From: Sphingomonas sp. SORGH_AS_0879 | GTDB lineage: Bacteria > Pseudomonadota > Alphaproteobacteria > Sphingomonadales > Sphingomonadaceae | Assembly: GCF_030819175.1 (NCBI RefSeq) | Contig: NZ_JAUTBJ010000001.1 | Location: forward strand, 1 to 64,000 | Length of the DNA stretch: 64,000 bases | Reading direction: 5' to 3' | Shown here: in pieces, positions 27,607 through 36,745 of the stretch | How positions within the stretch are numbered: the stretch's first letter is position 1 | How the letters are laid out: each line of letters begins with the position of its first letter | Program-made: the position numbers and the translations under genes | The notes under the pieces: generated by a model | Database searches by the model: none | The model's input: the letters and a program-made list of their open reading frames with translations, nothing else | What the model was told of the DNA's origin: nothing

Positions 27607-28737
27607 ATGAGGACCATTCCGTTCAACAAGCCATCAGTGGGACAGCGTGAGCTGGACTATGTCGCCGAATGCCTGCGTGGGAACAAGCATTCGGGCGATG
27701 GCCCGTTCACCAAGCGCTGTCACGAAGCGTTTCGGACGATGGGCTTGGGGCACGCATTGCTAACGACGTCCTGCACGGACGCGCTGGAAATGACGGCCCT
27801 TCTGCTGGATATCGGGCCGGGCGACGAGGTGATCCTGCCGTCGTTTACCTTCGTCTCCAGCGCTAACGCCTTTGTACTGCGCGGGGCGATGCTACGCTTT
27901 GCCGACAGCGGGGTCGACGATCCCAATATTTCGCCGGACGCGATCGAGGCGCTCATCACGCCACGTACCAAGGCCATCGTCGTGGTGCATTATGCCGGCG
28001 TCGCCTGCGATATGGACCGGATCGGCGACATCGCCCGCCGTCACGGAATCGCAATCGTCGAGGATGCCGCACAGGCGATCGATTCCTATCATCGCGGGCG
28101 CCCCCTAGGCACGATCGGCGACCTCGGCGCCCTATCCTTTCACGATACCAAGAACATCAGCGCCGGCGAAGGAGGACTGCTGCTGGTTCGGGACGAGGCC
28201 ATGCAGCAACGTGCCGAAATCATCCGTGAAAAGGGAACCAATCGCTCAGCCTTCTTCCGCGGCGAAGTGGACAAATATGGCTGGGTGGACATCGGTTCGT
28301 CGTTCCTGCCCTCCGATGTCCTCGCCGCTTATCTGCTCGCGCAGCTCGAACGGCTGGACGAAATTCAAGCGCGACGGCGCGCCATCTGGACGCGATATGA
28401 TCGCGCGCTGTCGACGCAGGTCGGCGCCTGTGGCGTACGGACCGCGCGGCTCCCGGAATGGGCGACCAACAATGCCCACATGTTCTATCTCGTTTGCGCC
28501 GACCTGGAACAGCGACAGCGATTGATCGACGGACTGCGCACGGCCGGTATCAGCGCCGCCTCACATTATCTATCGCTGCATAGCAGCCCCTATTTCCACC
28601 GCTTCCATGACGGGCGTTCCTTGCCCAACAGCGACCATTACACCGATACGATCGTGCGCCTGCCGCTGTTCGCCGACATGACGGAGGCGCAGGCGGACCG
28701 GGTGGCCGAAGAGGTGCTGGGCATCCTGACGGCATGA
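27607..28737 (+). CDS. wecE: dTDP-4-amino-4,6-dideoxygalactose transaminase (WecE/RffA)
   Basis: This 376-residue PLP-dependent sugar aminotransferase of the DegT/DnrJ/EryC1 family is close to E. coli Wec[34 protein letters not shown], the [12 protein letters not shown] block, [14 protein letters not shown] with the PLP lysine (Lys182), [19 protein letters not shown] and NAHMFYLV. WecE converts dTDP-4-keto-6-deoxyglucose to dTDP-Fuc4N. The substrate comes from RmlA and RmlB, both in this locus; no rmlC or rmlD is seen. It overlaps the flippase gene by ATGA. The order wecE-wzxE-glycosyltransferase-wzy is that of the enterobacterial common antigen cluster. Confidence 0.93.
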   Translation: MRTIPFNKPSVGQRELDYVAECLRGNKHSGDGPFTKRCHEAFRTMGLGHALLTTSCTDALEMTALLLDIGPGDEVILPSFTFVSSANAFVLRGAMLRFADSGVDDPNISPDAIEALITPRTKAIVVVHYAGVACDMDRIGDIARRHGIAIVEDAAQAIDSYHRGRPLGTIGDLGALSFHDTKNISAGEGGLLLVRDEAMQQRAEIIREKGTNRSAFFRGEVDKYGWVDIGSSFLPSDVLAAYLLAQLERLDEIQARRRAIWTRYDRALSTQVGACGVRTARLPEWATNNAHMFYLVCADLEQRQRLIDGLRTAGISAASHYLSLHSSPYFHRFHDGRSLPNSDHYTDTIVRLPLFADMTEAQADRVAEEVLGILTA

Positions 28738-30008
28738 TCCGTCGCCGCCTCCATCCGGCCCTGTTCCAAAGGCTCGCCGCGCCCGCGGCGGCCGCGCTGG
28801 CGCATGGGATGCGGATGGCGGTCAACCTGCTGGTCATCAAGTTCATCGCGGTGATCGTCGGCCCCGCAGGGCTGGGCCTGCTCGGCAATCTGATGAGCGT
28901 CGCGACCATCATGACCGTCTTCGCGGGCGGCGGTATCATGAACGGCATCACCAAATATGTCGCAGAATATCATTCTGACCTCGCACGCCTGACCAAGTTC
29001 CTGGGCAGCGCCACGCTGTTCGGACTGGTGGCCAGCGCGATCGTGATGGTCGCGACGCTGGTGGCAGCGCGCCCGCTCGCGTCGATCCTGTTCGGTCATG
29101 GCGGCATGGCATGGATCATCCCGCTGGTCGGGGTTGCGCACTTCCTATGCTTCGTCGGAGGGGCGGTCGTCGCGACAGTCAACGGCCAGCGTCGCCCCGT
29201 CGATTTCGCGATCATCACCGTTGCCGGCTATCTGGGCGCGGTTCCGGTTGCATTCGGCCTGATCCGGCTTGGCGGTGTCGCTGGCGCGGCGGTCGCATTG
29301 CTCGCCGTCGCCGCCAGCACCGCGATCCCGGCGGTCATCATCGCCTATCGCCGCGGGTTGCTCGCGCTTGCCCGGCCACGCATGGAGCGCGGCGACATCC
29401 GGCGGCTGTTGCGCTATACCGGCATCAGCGCAATATCTGCGATCGCCTTTCCTATGACCGAAATTATCATCCGGACGCAACTGACCGGGCATCTCGACAT
29501 CGCCAGCACCGGTATCTGGCAAGGACTGACCCGGCTGTCGGGAGCGATCATGGGCTTCTATACGGTTTTCCTGGCGACCAGCCACATGCCGCGCCTCTCC
29601 GCGATTTCCGATCGGCGCCAGGCCGGGGCTGCGGTCGTCAGGGCCCTGCGGATTGTAGGACCGACTTTCGCGGGCTGTGCGGCCCTGGTGTATCTCGCCC
29701 GGCCGATCATCGTGCCGCTGCTCTTTTCCGACGCATTCCAGCCGATGGAAAAAGTCCTCGGATGGCAATTGCTGGGCGATACCTTACGCGTCTGTTCCTA
29801 TGTCGTCGGTTTCCTCGGCATCGCCAAGGCCGCGCTCAAGATTCACATTATCGCCGAGCTGACACAGTGCGGTCTATACCTGCTGTTCACTCTGCTGGCA
29901 CTGCACGCCGGTTACGGCCTGCGCGAAGTGGCGCAGGCCTATGCGCTGACCTATGGCATCTATTTCGCGATCACGCTCATCGCGCTTCGGGAATATGTCC
30001 GCCGATGA
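28734..30008 (+). CDS. wzx: O-antigen/lipid-III flippase (WzxE type)
   Basis: This 424-residue membrane protein of the MOP/MATE-like polysaccharide flippase superfamily has about 12 predicted transmembrane helices. It moves undecaprenyl-linked repeat units across the inner membrane. The N-terminal block VNLLVIKFIAVIVGPAGLGLLG and GIMNGITKYVAEY match the WzxE branch rather than RfbX, which agrees with its neighbour WecE. It overlaps wecE upstream and the glycosyltransferase downstream by four bases each, so the four genes wecE-wzx-GT-wzy are translationally coupled. Confidence 0.93.
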   Translation: MIRRRLHPALFQRLAAPAAAALAHGMRMAVNLLVIKFIAVIVGPAGLGLLGNLMSVATIMTVFAGGGIMNGITKYVAEYHSDLARLTKFLGSATLFGLVASAIVMVATLVAARPLASILFGHGGMAWIIPLVGVAHFLCFVGGAVVATVNGQRRPVDFAIITVAGYLGAVPVAFGLIRLGGVAGAAVALLAVAASTAIPAVIIAYRRGLLALARPRMERGDIRRLLRYTGISAISAIAFPMTEIIIRTQLTGHLDIASTGIWQGLTRLSGAIMGFYTVFLATSHMPRLSAISDRRQAGAAVVRALRIVGPTFAGCAALVYLARPIIVPLLFSDAFQPMEKVLGWQLLGDTLRVCSYVVGFLGIAKAALKIHIIAELTQCGLYLLFTLLALHAGYGLREVAQAYALTYGIYFAITLIALREYVRR

Positions 30009-31267
30009 TCTTCGTTGCCAACGTACTGGAGATGAACGGGGGGACGACCTTCCTCGTGCGGACGTGCGCGGCGATGAAGGCGAGGAACCGACGCTGTGCC
30101 GTACTGGTGCTTCGCCCGGGTGGCGATATCGGCCTGACGCGCGAGCTGGCACGGCATGCTGAGTTGTTCGACCTGGCATCATTCCAGCACGATCGCGGCC
30201 ACCTCCTGCAGCGACAGCTCGGTGCCGTCGCGCCGATCGCCTGGAATCGGCTCGGCGATGCGCTTGCGCCGTTCGGGACAACCCTTCATGCCATGGGTGC
30301 GTTCGGCCTGATCGTGGCCGCGCGACTGGCCCGTCACCGACCCGAATTCCGGGTCACGGCAGGCATTTATCACCAGAACGAGTTTCTGTACCGCGCACAC
30401 CATTTCTTTGCGGCGGAGCTATTGGCGCTGTTCCGGCGCCTGCCTTCCGAAAACCTCGTCTTCTTCAACGAGGTCAGCCGGGACAATTATGTCCGCTTCC
30501 ATGATCGTCCCGATTACCGATCCTCGCCGTTATTGCCGATCGGCATCGACGTCGCCCCCCTGCCAGCCGGCCTGCCGCCACGGGAGGGATATCGGATCGT
30601 ATCGGTCGGTAATCTGGAACGGTTCAAAACGTATAACCGGCACATCATCGCCATCATGCCGGAGCTCCTCTCCGAATTTCCCGATCTCCAATATGACATC
30701 TATGGCGAAGGAAACCAGCGCGAAGCCCTTCGGGCGCAGGCCCAGATGCTGGGTATCGGCGATCGGGTGCGGCTCCACGGCCGGGTCGCCTATGACCGGC
30801 TGGGTTCGATCTGGGACGGGGCCGACCTGTTCGTCGGCAGCGGCACCGCATTGATCGAGGCGGCCGCAGCAGGCCTGCCCGCCATGGTCGGGGTGGAGTC
30901 GATCGAAGAGCCGCTCAGCTATGGCTTCCTGAGCGACATCAGCGGCTTTTCCTATAACGAGCTGGGAGCCGATCTGCCACTTCGCCCGATGGCCGATCTG
31001 GTCCGCGCGGCGTTCGCCGACCGAGACCAGCGCCGTGCGATCGCCACCGCCTGCGCGGACAAGGCTCAGGAATTTTCCGTCGCACATACCGCGGCAGGCT
31101 TGATCCGGCTGGCCGATCAGGCCGTGGCAACGCCGCGGTTGCTGGACGTCGCGACCACCCTGCGCCTGTTCGTCGGCCTGCCGCTTCTGGCGTTGCACGA
31201 TCGCCTTCATCCCGACCAAGCCTTCGCGAGCCGACGCGACCAATCATTCAGGGACGAGCGTTCGTGA
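30005..31267 (+). CDS. Glycosyltransferase, GT-B fold (GT4-like C-terminal domain)
   Basis: This 420-residue enzyme starts at the ATG overlapping the wzx stop. The N-terminal domain carries the loop MNGGTTFLVR. The C-terminal Rossmann domain shows ISVGNLERFKTYN-like (YRIVSVGNLERF), DIYGEGNQREAL, VRLHGRV and GADLFVGSGTALIEAAAAGLPAM, the donor-binding E-x7-E-type region of GT4 enzymes. By position it corresponds to WecF (Fuc4NAc transferase) of the common antigen cluster, though it is not obviously a WecF homologue. It most likely adds the aminodideoxyhexose made by WecE. The following wzy gene begins at a GTG overlapping its stop. Confidence 0.85.
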   Translation: MIFVANVLEMNGGTTFLVRTCAAMKARNRRCAVLVLRPGGDIGLTRELARHAELFDLASFQHDRGHLLQRQLGAVAPIAWNRLGDALAPFGTTLHAMGAFGLIVAARLARHRPEFRVTAGIYHQNEFLYRAHHFFAAELLALFRRLPSENLVFFNEVSRDNYVRFHDRPDYRSSPLLPIGIDVAPLPAGLPPREGYRIVSVGNLERFKTYNRHIIAIMPELLSEFPDLQYDIYGEGNQREALRAQAQMLGIGDRVRLHGRVAYDRLGSIWDGADLFVGSGTALIEAAAAGLPAMVGVESIEEPLSYGFLSDISGFSYNELGADLPLRPMADLVRAAFADRDQRRAIATACADKAQEFSVAHTAAGLIRLADQAVATPRLLDVATTLRLFVGLPLLALHDRLHPDQAFASRRDQSFRDERS

Positions 31268-32490
31268 CTGCCATCATCATTCCCCTGCTCATAACGTTGT
31301 CGGCGTTGATGCCGTACCTGCCTGGCGGAGTGCGCGTCGACCAGCTCGCCGTTCCGATTCTGACGATCCCCGCCCTCTTCATGGCCCGCCGTCAACATGC
31401 CGGGCCATTCATCTGGGGCATCCCGCTAATCGTCAGCCTGATCGCGCTGGCGGTATCAAGCCGACTGTCCTGGCAGACCGGGCTGGCGACCAGTGGGCTT
31501 TTCTCGATGATCCGCGTCACTTTGCCCGTCGTTGCGCTGCTCAGCTTTCCCGCGCTGTTGTCGCGGACTCCGAATGCAACCTTGTATAGCGCGCTGTCGG
31601 CCGCAGGATGCGCCGGCGTCGCCAGCCTGGCTGCCCTGGGCGCCCTTGCCTCGCCGCGCATCCTGACCGTCATGACCTTATGGGTTCGTACCGAGGACGA
31701 TTCGGTCTGGACCCAGGCGCAGGAAATCGGGCGCTTCTCGGGCATTTTCAACCAGCCGCTCGAAGCCGGGGTATTCTATTCGGTTGCCCTGATGGCACTC
31801 GTATTCTGTTGGAAATATGCCAGGGTGAACAAGCTGCTGCTCGTCGGCTTACTGGTATTGATCATGGCTGGCGGGGGCCTCAGCCTGTCGAAAAACTTCA
31901 TCGTCGTTGGAATCGTTTGTTCGGCGGCTCTGGCAATCTGGATCGGCGTGATCCCCTTCTGGCTGGTACTGGCCATTGCACTGCCGACGATGCTTATCGT
32001 GCCACCGCTATTCGTCCGCTACAATCCGGACTATGTCGATTCGCTGGTTGCGCTCTATTATACCGGAGGCTTGTTTTCGGCCTTGACCGCAGGGCGCTTC
32101 GGACAGGCCGACAGTCAGGTTTCGATCCTGTTCCAATCGCTTTTCGAAGTCGGAGATTGGCCGCTGGGACGCGGGCTGGGGTCGCATCTACCGCTCGACA
32201 ACGGCTTCCTGGAATTTTTCTATCAGGGGGGCATCGTCGCGCTGGGGGGATTTGTGATTGCCCTGCTCGCCTTACTGATCCACGGCTGGCGGCACCGTGC
32301 GATGGATCAGGGCCGTTTCCTGGTGATGCTGATTCTATTCACGATCGGGGCATCCTTGGGAGGTCCGGCCTTCACGGCCAACCGCGCCAATATCGTATTG
32401 TTGTTGTTAATCGCTGCGACCATCGTCGATATTCAGCGCAGGCAACGTCCCCTTGCGTTACCCGTGCCGCGTCACGCCCCTTCTTACTGA
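31264..32490 (+). CDS. wzy: Polysaccharide polymerase (Wzy-like) membrane protein
   Basis: This 408-residue hydrophobic protein has about 11-12 transmembrane segments and one larger periplasmic loop (about 255-320, with ALTAGRFGQADSQ and LGRGLGSHLPLDNGFLEF). The GRGLG...DNGFLEFFYQGG pattern resembles the second signature region of Wzy/ligase proteins, where a lone Asp/Asn precedes the last helices. The start codon is GTG (GTGA overlap with the glycosyltransferase). It ends in a seven-base overlap with the convergent WbuB-like gene. Position after wecE, wzx and a glycosyltransferase supports polymerase rather than ligase; the ligase-like gene at 12842 is the other candidate. Confidence 0.85.
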   Translation: MTAIIIPLLITLSALMPYLPGGVRVDQLAVPILTIPALFMARRQHAGPFIWGIPLIVSLIALAVSSRLSWQTGLATSGLFSMIRVTLPVVALLSFPALLSRTPNATLYSALSAAGCAGVASLAALGALASPRILTVMTLWVRTEDDSVWTQAQEIGRFSGIFNQPLEAGVFYSVALMALVFCWKYARVNKLLLVGLLVLIMAGGGLSLSKNFIVVGIVCSAALAIWIGVIPFWLVLAIALPTMLIVPPLFVRYNPDYVDSLVALYYTGGLFSALTAGRFGQADSQVSILFQSLFEVGDWPLGRGLGSHLPLDNGFLEFFYQGGIVALGGFVIALLALLIHGWRHRAMDQGRFLVMLILFTIGASLGGPAFTANRANIVLLLLIAATIVDIQRRQRPLALPVPRHAPSY

Positions 32491-33695
32491 CCGGCGGCTG
32501 CGGCCAACTCCTCCGCGATCGCGACCACGCCAATCGAAAAGGCCAGCCGCTCGTCATAGAAACGACGCCCGGCCACCCCCATGGCCGCACGTTCGGCAGC
32601 GGGCATCGCCGCCAGTCGCTGCGCCACGTCGGCCAGCGCCGAGGCATCTTGCGGCGGGAAGATCAGGCCTGCGCCCGCCTCCTCGACCATCGCGGCCGCA
32701 TCGCCGCGTACCCCGAGCAGGATAGGCCGCCCAATCGCCATATAGGCCTGGGTCTTCGACGGAATCGTGATATCGAACAACGGATCGTCGCGCAGATGAA
32801 CCAGCAGCGCATCGGCTGCGGCGAACAGATCGCTCATCTGCGACGGGTGCCGGGCGGGATGGAACACCATCCTATCGGGGGGCAGGTCGCCCGCGCGTTC
32901 CTTCAGCCGCTCCACCTCGACCCCGCCGCCCACCATGACGAAGCGGATGGGCACCGCCCGGTCGCGCAGGATCCGCGCCGCCTCGATCACGGTATCCAGC
33001 GCCTGCGCCCTGCCCATATTTCCGGCAAAGAGGATCGTGAACACGCCATCCTCTGGAATAAGGCGGGCGGCCACGTGCCGAGCGCCAGCGACGATTTCGT
33101 GTGGAGCCCAGTTCGGCACGACCCTGACCGGGGTGGAGATATCCCGCTCCAGCAAGCGACGCTTGAAACCATTGGACAACACGACGATCCGCGCCGCGCG
33201 ACGCAGTGCGAACGTCGTCCACCAGCCGACGGCGGCCAGGATGCGGCGATTGTTGACCATCCCCGTGGCGGCCAGCGTGTCGGGCCACAGATCCTGGATA
33301 TCGCACACGAAAGGTACGCGGCGGAACAGCCGCAGCACCACCGCGGCGAGCGCCGCGGTCATGGGTGGCGTATAGACATACACGACGTCCGGCTTGCGCC
33401 GCGTCAGCGCCAGCAGCGTCGTCGACGCAGCGAAGGACACGTAATTGGCGATCCGCCGCAGCGCGGACTGATCGTGGCTGGGGAACAGATATCCGCGCGT
33501 CACCGAGATCCCGTTCATCGTCTCGTGCTGCACCAGCCGGATGCGATAGCCGGGATAGACCGTGCCCCCGGGATAATTGGGAAAGCCCGTCAGCACCTCG
33601 ACCTCATGCCCCAGGTCACGCAAGGCGTTGGCGAATTCGAGACCCTTGAAATGCGGTTCGGGTTGAAACCACTGCGTGAGAATAAGTATCCGCAT
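32484..33695 (-). CDS. wbuB: Glycosyltransferase, WbuB-like (probable L-FucNAc transferase)
   Basis: This 403-residue GT4-family enzyme matches the WbuB/WbjE group, which adds L-FucNAc: LTQWFQPEPHFKG near the N-terminus, TGFPNYPGGTVYPGY, the PFVCDIQDLWPDTL block, FAGNMGRAQALDT, and the C-terminal DDPLFDITIPSKTQAYMA region for the UDP-sugar. Its donor would be the UDP-L-FucNAc from CapE/F/G in this locus. It is the last gene of the leftward operon that starts with the PglE-like aminotransferase, 41 bases after the NeuD/PglD-like gene. Its end overlaps wzy convergently. Confidence 0.9.
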   Translation of the reverse strand: MRILILTQWFQPEPHFKGLEFANALRDLGHEVEVLTGFPNYPGGTVYPGYRIRLVQHETMNGISVTRGYLFPSHDQSALRRIANYVSFAASTTLLALTRRKPDVVYVYTPPMTAALAAVVLRLFRRVPFVCDIQDLWPDTLAATGMVNNRRILAAVGWWTTFALRRAARIVVLSNGFKRRLLERDISTPVRVVPNWAPHEIVAGARHVAARLIPEDGVFTILFAGNMGRAQALDTVIEAARILRDRAVPIRFVMVGGGVEVERLKERAGDLPPDRMVFHPARHPSQMSDLFAAADALLVHLRDDPLFDITIPSKTQAYMAIGRPILLGVRGDAAAMVEEAGAGLIFPPQDASALADVAQRLAAMPAAERAAMGVAGRRFYDERLAFSIGVVAIAEELAAAAGQ

Positions 33696-33736
33696 CGTTC
33701 TTTCGCCGCTGGCTGAGATGGCAGGGGAGTACGGCG

Positions 33737-34364
33737 TCAGCCGTTCAGGACCCGGCTGCGTTGTGGCATCACCGTCGCGCCATCCGCGACCGATCGCACG
33801 ACCGTACTACCCAACCCCGCCACGACAAAGGAACCGATACGCCGCCCCTCAAGCACGATGACGCCAGGCCCGATCAGGCTATGGTCGCCGACCGCTGCGG
33901 CCCCGCCAACAAACGCGCCGGGGGCGAGGATCGCACCGACACCGATCGTCGCATCGTGCCCGACGATCACGCTGGTATTCAGGATAGCGCATCGGTCGAT
34001 GGCACGCATCGACACTGACTACCGCGCCATGCGCGACAAAGGCGCCCGCCGCGATCGAGGCCCCCATCGAGATCGTGGCACGGGGCGACACCAGCGTCTC
34101 CAGAACCAATCCCTTGCCATCCACCCAGGCGATCGCATCACGCCTGACTTCCAACGAGCTCCGGTTCACCGCGCCAAAGGCGATGAAAACGGAGTCGAAG
34201 TCAGCGCGATGGTCGAGCAGCGCGTCGCCCGTTCCCCAATAGGGCGCGTTGATGACGCCCGGCGTTAGCCCGGTATAGCCCACCACCCGATGACCACATA
34301 GAAGCGCGATCTCATACGCCTCCTTGGCGAAACCGCTGCCGCCCATGAACGCGATCCTGCTCAC
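33737..34364 (-). pseudogene. NeuD/PglD-family sugar N-/O-acyltransferase, frameshifted in the middle
   Basis: The family uses a short Rossmann-like N-domain and a C-terminal left-handed beta-helix to acylate an amino sugar. N-terminal part: SRIAFMGGSGFAKEAYEIAL (GTG start at 34364, GTGA overlap with the VOC gene) through AAGAFVAHGAVVSVD. C-terminal part, in the next frame: CAILNTSVIVGHDATIGVG to the usual ending VVRSVADGATVMP. The switch lies at about 34000-34015. The total is 628 bases, one over 209 codons, so one extra base explains it. If intact it would have about 209 residues, the PglD size. In this operon it is the best candidate for transferring the acyl group built by the neighbouring ACP enzymes onto the 4-amino group of the first sugar. 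Confidence 0.82.
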
Positions 34365-34744
34365 AACACGAACTCCACGATCGCCTTCTTCTGCGTCACG
34401 GCGAAGATCACGTCCCGCCCGAACAAAACCGCAGGGATGGGACCGCGTACCTTGAGCATACGCCGCTCGCGAATCACCGCCATAACGCCCGCTTCGTCGA
34501 GGCCACCGTAACAAATATGGTGCAGCCCTTCCCCTACGCGGTCGATATGCTGCCAAGTGAATGCTTCGGCGGTCAGCGGCTGGATCAGTTCGACATAAGG
34601 GGCGGCCGATCCACCGACACCATAGAGTGCCAGCCGCGCCTGTTGCAGCGGATCCTCGACCATCCGCACCTGCTCCAGCCCGGGCAGGCCGCGGGCATAG
34701 GCCTCGATGTCGCGCACGACATATCCGACATGGTGCAAATACAT
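34361..34744 (-). CDS. VOC-family (glyoxalase/epimerase-like) protein
   Basis: This 127-residue protein of the vicinal-oxygen-chelate fold resembles methylmalonyl-CoA epimerase and glyoxalase I. LHHVGYVVRDIE opens with the first metal-ligand His (H4). EGLHHICYG supplies a second His in the middle, and the ends of two beta-alpha-beta3 modules are visible (AAPYVELIQP, KAIVEFVL). The closing Glu (VEFVL) is the usual last ligand. It sits directly after the SDR gene and overlaps the NeuD-type gene. Its reaction on the ACP-bound or sugar intermediate is not known; epimerisation next to a thioester is a reasonable guess. Confidence 0.8.
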   Translation of the reverse strand: MYLHHVGYVVRDIEAYARGLPGLEQVRMVEDPLQQARLALYGVGGSAAPYVELIQPLTAEAFTWQHIDRVGEGLHHICYGGLDEAGVMAVIRERRMLKVRGPIPAVLFGRDVIFAVTQKKAIVEFVL

Positions 34745-35476
34745 CTAGAGCGAGGCCCCGCCGTCGATAGTCACGATCTGGCCCGTGATCGAGCCGGCCG
34801 CTGGCGACAGCAGGTACAGGATCAGATCGGTCACCGCCTGCACCGAGGTGATGCCCAGCGGGGTACGCTTCTCCAGTTCCTCGCGAAACTGGGCGTTGTA
34901 GATATGCGCCTGCGACTGCGTCATCTCAGTATCGAGCCAGCCCGGCGCGACACCGACGAAACGGCGCGGCGCCAGTTCACGCGCCAGCCCCTTGATCATC
35001 GCGTCCAGCGCCGCCTTCGCCGCGGCATAGGCGACGATCCCCGGCTCAGGCCGCGTGGCCGCAATCGATGAAACCCCGCAGAATACCGCATCCGCCTGTG
35101 CGATGCGCGCGCTCGCCATGTGCCGGGCAACGTGCAGTGCACCCTTGATATTCACGTCTATCACCCGGTCGATCTCCGCGGGCTTCATCGCACGCATCGG
35201 CTTGATGACTTGCGCGCCCGCACAATAGACCAAGGCCGAGATCTTGCCCCGTTCGGCCACGGCCTGGGTCAACGCCGCATCGATGCTGGCGCTGTCGTCC
35301 ACATCGCAGAACAGCCCGATGATGCCGTCATGGCCCGCCGTCCCAAACCGTTCGACACGCCGCGCCAGCGCCGTAACGGGCATGCGTTCCGCCAGCCGCT
35401 GCGCGACCGAAAGACCGATCCCGCTCGACGCGCCGACAACAACGGCATGGGGCGATGCCGCCTCGGGATCAGCCAT
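34745..35476 (-). CDS. FabG-like ketoreductase (SDR) of the sugar-acyl operon
   Basis: This 243-residue classical SDR has VGASSGIG (14-21), the CAGA variant of the NNAG motif, catalytic Ser in GVSSIAA, YAAAKAALD with the YxxxK pair (about 148-152), and the QIVTIDGG closing block for NAD(P)H reductases of the FabG type. It overlaps the ACP gene by eight bases, and the VOC gene starts right after its stop. Together with the KAS III and ACP it forms a minimal chain-extension and reduction set, which could make a 3-hydroxyacyl-ACP. This is inferred from the family members present. Confidence 0.88.
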   Translation of the reverse strand: MADPEAASPHAVVVGASSGIGLSVAQRLAERMPVTALARRVERFGTAGHDGIIGLFCDVDDSASIDAALTQAVAERGKISALVYCAGAQVIKPMRAMKPAEIDRVIDVNIKGALHVARHMASARIAQADAVFCGVSSIAATRPEPGIVAYAAAKAALDAMIKGLARELAPRRFVGVAPGWLDTEMTQSQAHIYNAQFREELEKRTPLGITSVQAVTDLILYLLSPAAGSITGQIVTIDGGASL

Positions 35477-35699
35477 CGATCGCCGATCCGGCCAACGCCA
35501 CGAGATCGTCGGTGGTCTTCAACGCGGCAAGTGCCTCCAGATCGACGGTGACGCCCATTTCCTCGAACAGGTCGATCAGCGACAGGATGCCCAGCGAGTC
35601 CCAGTTCGGATAATCGGCCAGATCGCGGCCCGCCTCCAACGGCTGCTCGGTCTCGATGACATCGCCGACGGCCTGCAGGAATTCGTCCTTTGTCATCAT
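35469..35699 (-). CDS. Acyl carrier protein of the sugar-acyl operon
   Basis: This 76-residue acidic protein has the phosphopantetheine motif NWDSLGILSLIDLFEEMGV (Ser is the attachment site). The start is either of two adjacent ATGs, 35699 (ATGA overlap with the KAS III stop) or 35696. The second has the better spacing from a GGAG site, so the exact start differs by one codon. It lies between the KAS III gene and the ketoreductase gene, which overlaps its 3' end by eight bases. It probably carries the chain formed by the KAS III. Confidence 0.87.
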   Translation of the reverse strand: MMTKDEFLQAVGDVIETEQPLEAGRDLADYPNWDSLGILSLIDLFEEMGVTVDLEALAALKTTDDLVALAGSAIDG

Positions 35700-36745
35700 T
35701 CTTCTCCGGAATAGGTCTGGGTCGGCGGGGCGTAGATGCTGTCGGTTTCCAATACGCATGCACCCCAACTCAGCCCGATGCCGAAGCCAGCGAAGAGCGA
35801 AGTGACCTTGCCCTCTGCATAGTGCGACGACAAAAAGCCGGAAATCGTACCGGGGATCGAGGCGGCGTTCTGATTGCCATAGCGCGACTGGGTGGACATG
35901 CTGATCCTGTCCGCGGGTATCTTCATACGCTTCTGCAAGTTGGTCAGGATATACTTGTTGGGCTGATGCAGGACGAACTGGTCGATCGCGTCCATTTCCT
36001 TGCCTGCGAAGGCCAGGATGTCGGTCATCATGCCGGGGACGCGTTGAAGGGTGAAGTTGAACACCGCCGCGCCGTCCATATGCATCAGCGCGGGCTTGCC
36101 TTCATCCTCGGGCACATTCCGGAAGCCACTGTTGGGGATCATCAGCGCCCGTGCGCCCGATCCGTCCGAATAGAGCTGGAACCAGCTATCGCTGTCCTTG
36201 CGTTCGATCAGGATCGCGGCGCCCGCATCGCCCATGATTGGCGCGATCGCATGATCGTCGGCATCGATGAAACGGCTTGCGACATCGCCGACGCACAACA
36301 GCACCCGGTTCAACCCGGCCTGTACCAACCCGAACGCGACCGCAAGACCATAGACGAAGCCGCTACAGCCCAGCCGCATGTCAAATGCCATCGAGGTCAC
36401 CGGCAGCCCCAGCCGGTGCTGGAGCGAGATCGCCGACGATGGCGCGGCATGGTCCGGTGACTGCGTCACCAGGATCAACCCCTGCACCGCTGTCGGATCG
36501 ACCCCGCAACCGGCAAGCACGGCCCGCGCGGACTGTGCGCACAAATCAGTCGTCGTCTGCGCGCCCGATACCACCTGTCGCCGATCGAGACCGATCGCAC
36601 GCCGCAGGCGATCTGCCTCGCCCTCTCCCAAACCAAACCGCTCCCGCTCCGCCGCGAATTCGACACAACGGTCCCCGACGGTGGTGACGATTCCGGCGAT
36701 CCGCGCCTTGTCGAAACGCAGCTCTGCGCGCTCTGCCTCAGCCAC
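35696..36745 (-). CDS. 3-oxoacyl-ACP synthase III-like (KAS III/FabH family)
   Basis: This roughly 349-residue thiolase-fold condensing enzyme has an intact Cys-His-Asn triad: RLGCSGFVYGL (Cys about 127), VLHQPNKYI (His about 260) and RYGNQNAASIP (Asn about 291). The GDAGAAILIE block before the middle is typical of FabH. I set the start at GTG 36745 because a GAGG site lies six bases upstream and it overlaps the previous gene by eight bases; an ATG at 36760 is the alternative. FabH-type enzymes take an acyl-CoA or acyl-ACP starter and add a malonyl-ACP unit. Between two carrier proteins here, it likely builds a short 3-oxoacyl chain for a sugar. Confidence 0.9.
   Translation of the reverse strand: MAEAERAELRFDKARIAGIVTTVGDRCVEFAAERERFGLGEGEADRLRRAIGLDRRQVVSGAQTTTDLCAQSARAVLAGCGVDPTAVQGLILVTQSPDHAAPSSAISLQHRLGLPVTSMAFDMRLGCSGFVYGLAVAFGLVQAGLNRVLLCVGDVASRFIDADDHAIAPIMGDAGAAILIERKDSDSWFQLYSDGSGARALMIPNSGFRNVPEDEGKPALMHMDGAAVFNFTLQRVPGMMTDILAFAGKEMDAIDQFVLHQPNKYILTNLQKRMKIPADRISMSTQSRYGNQNAASIPGTISGFLSSHYAEGKVTSLFAGFGIGLSWGACVLETDSIYAPPTQTYSGEE

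Noticed and set aside
26670..27650. Programmed frameshift or extended C-terminus for RmlA
   Set aside because: The extended end has no similarity to RmlA and overlaps wecE by 44 bases, while one base less gives the normal ending. An error or mutation is simpler.
29111..31267. A 718-codon frame that begins inside the flippase gene
   Set aside because: The first roughly 300 codons are out of frame with Wzx and look like low-complexity Arg/Ala sequence. The real glycosyltransferase starts at the ATGA overlap at 30005.
31608..33716. A 702-codon plus-strand frame over wzy and wbuB
   Set aside because: It crosses two convergent well-supported genes and has shadow composition.
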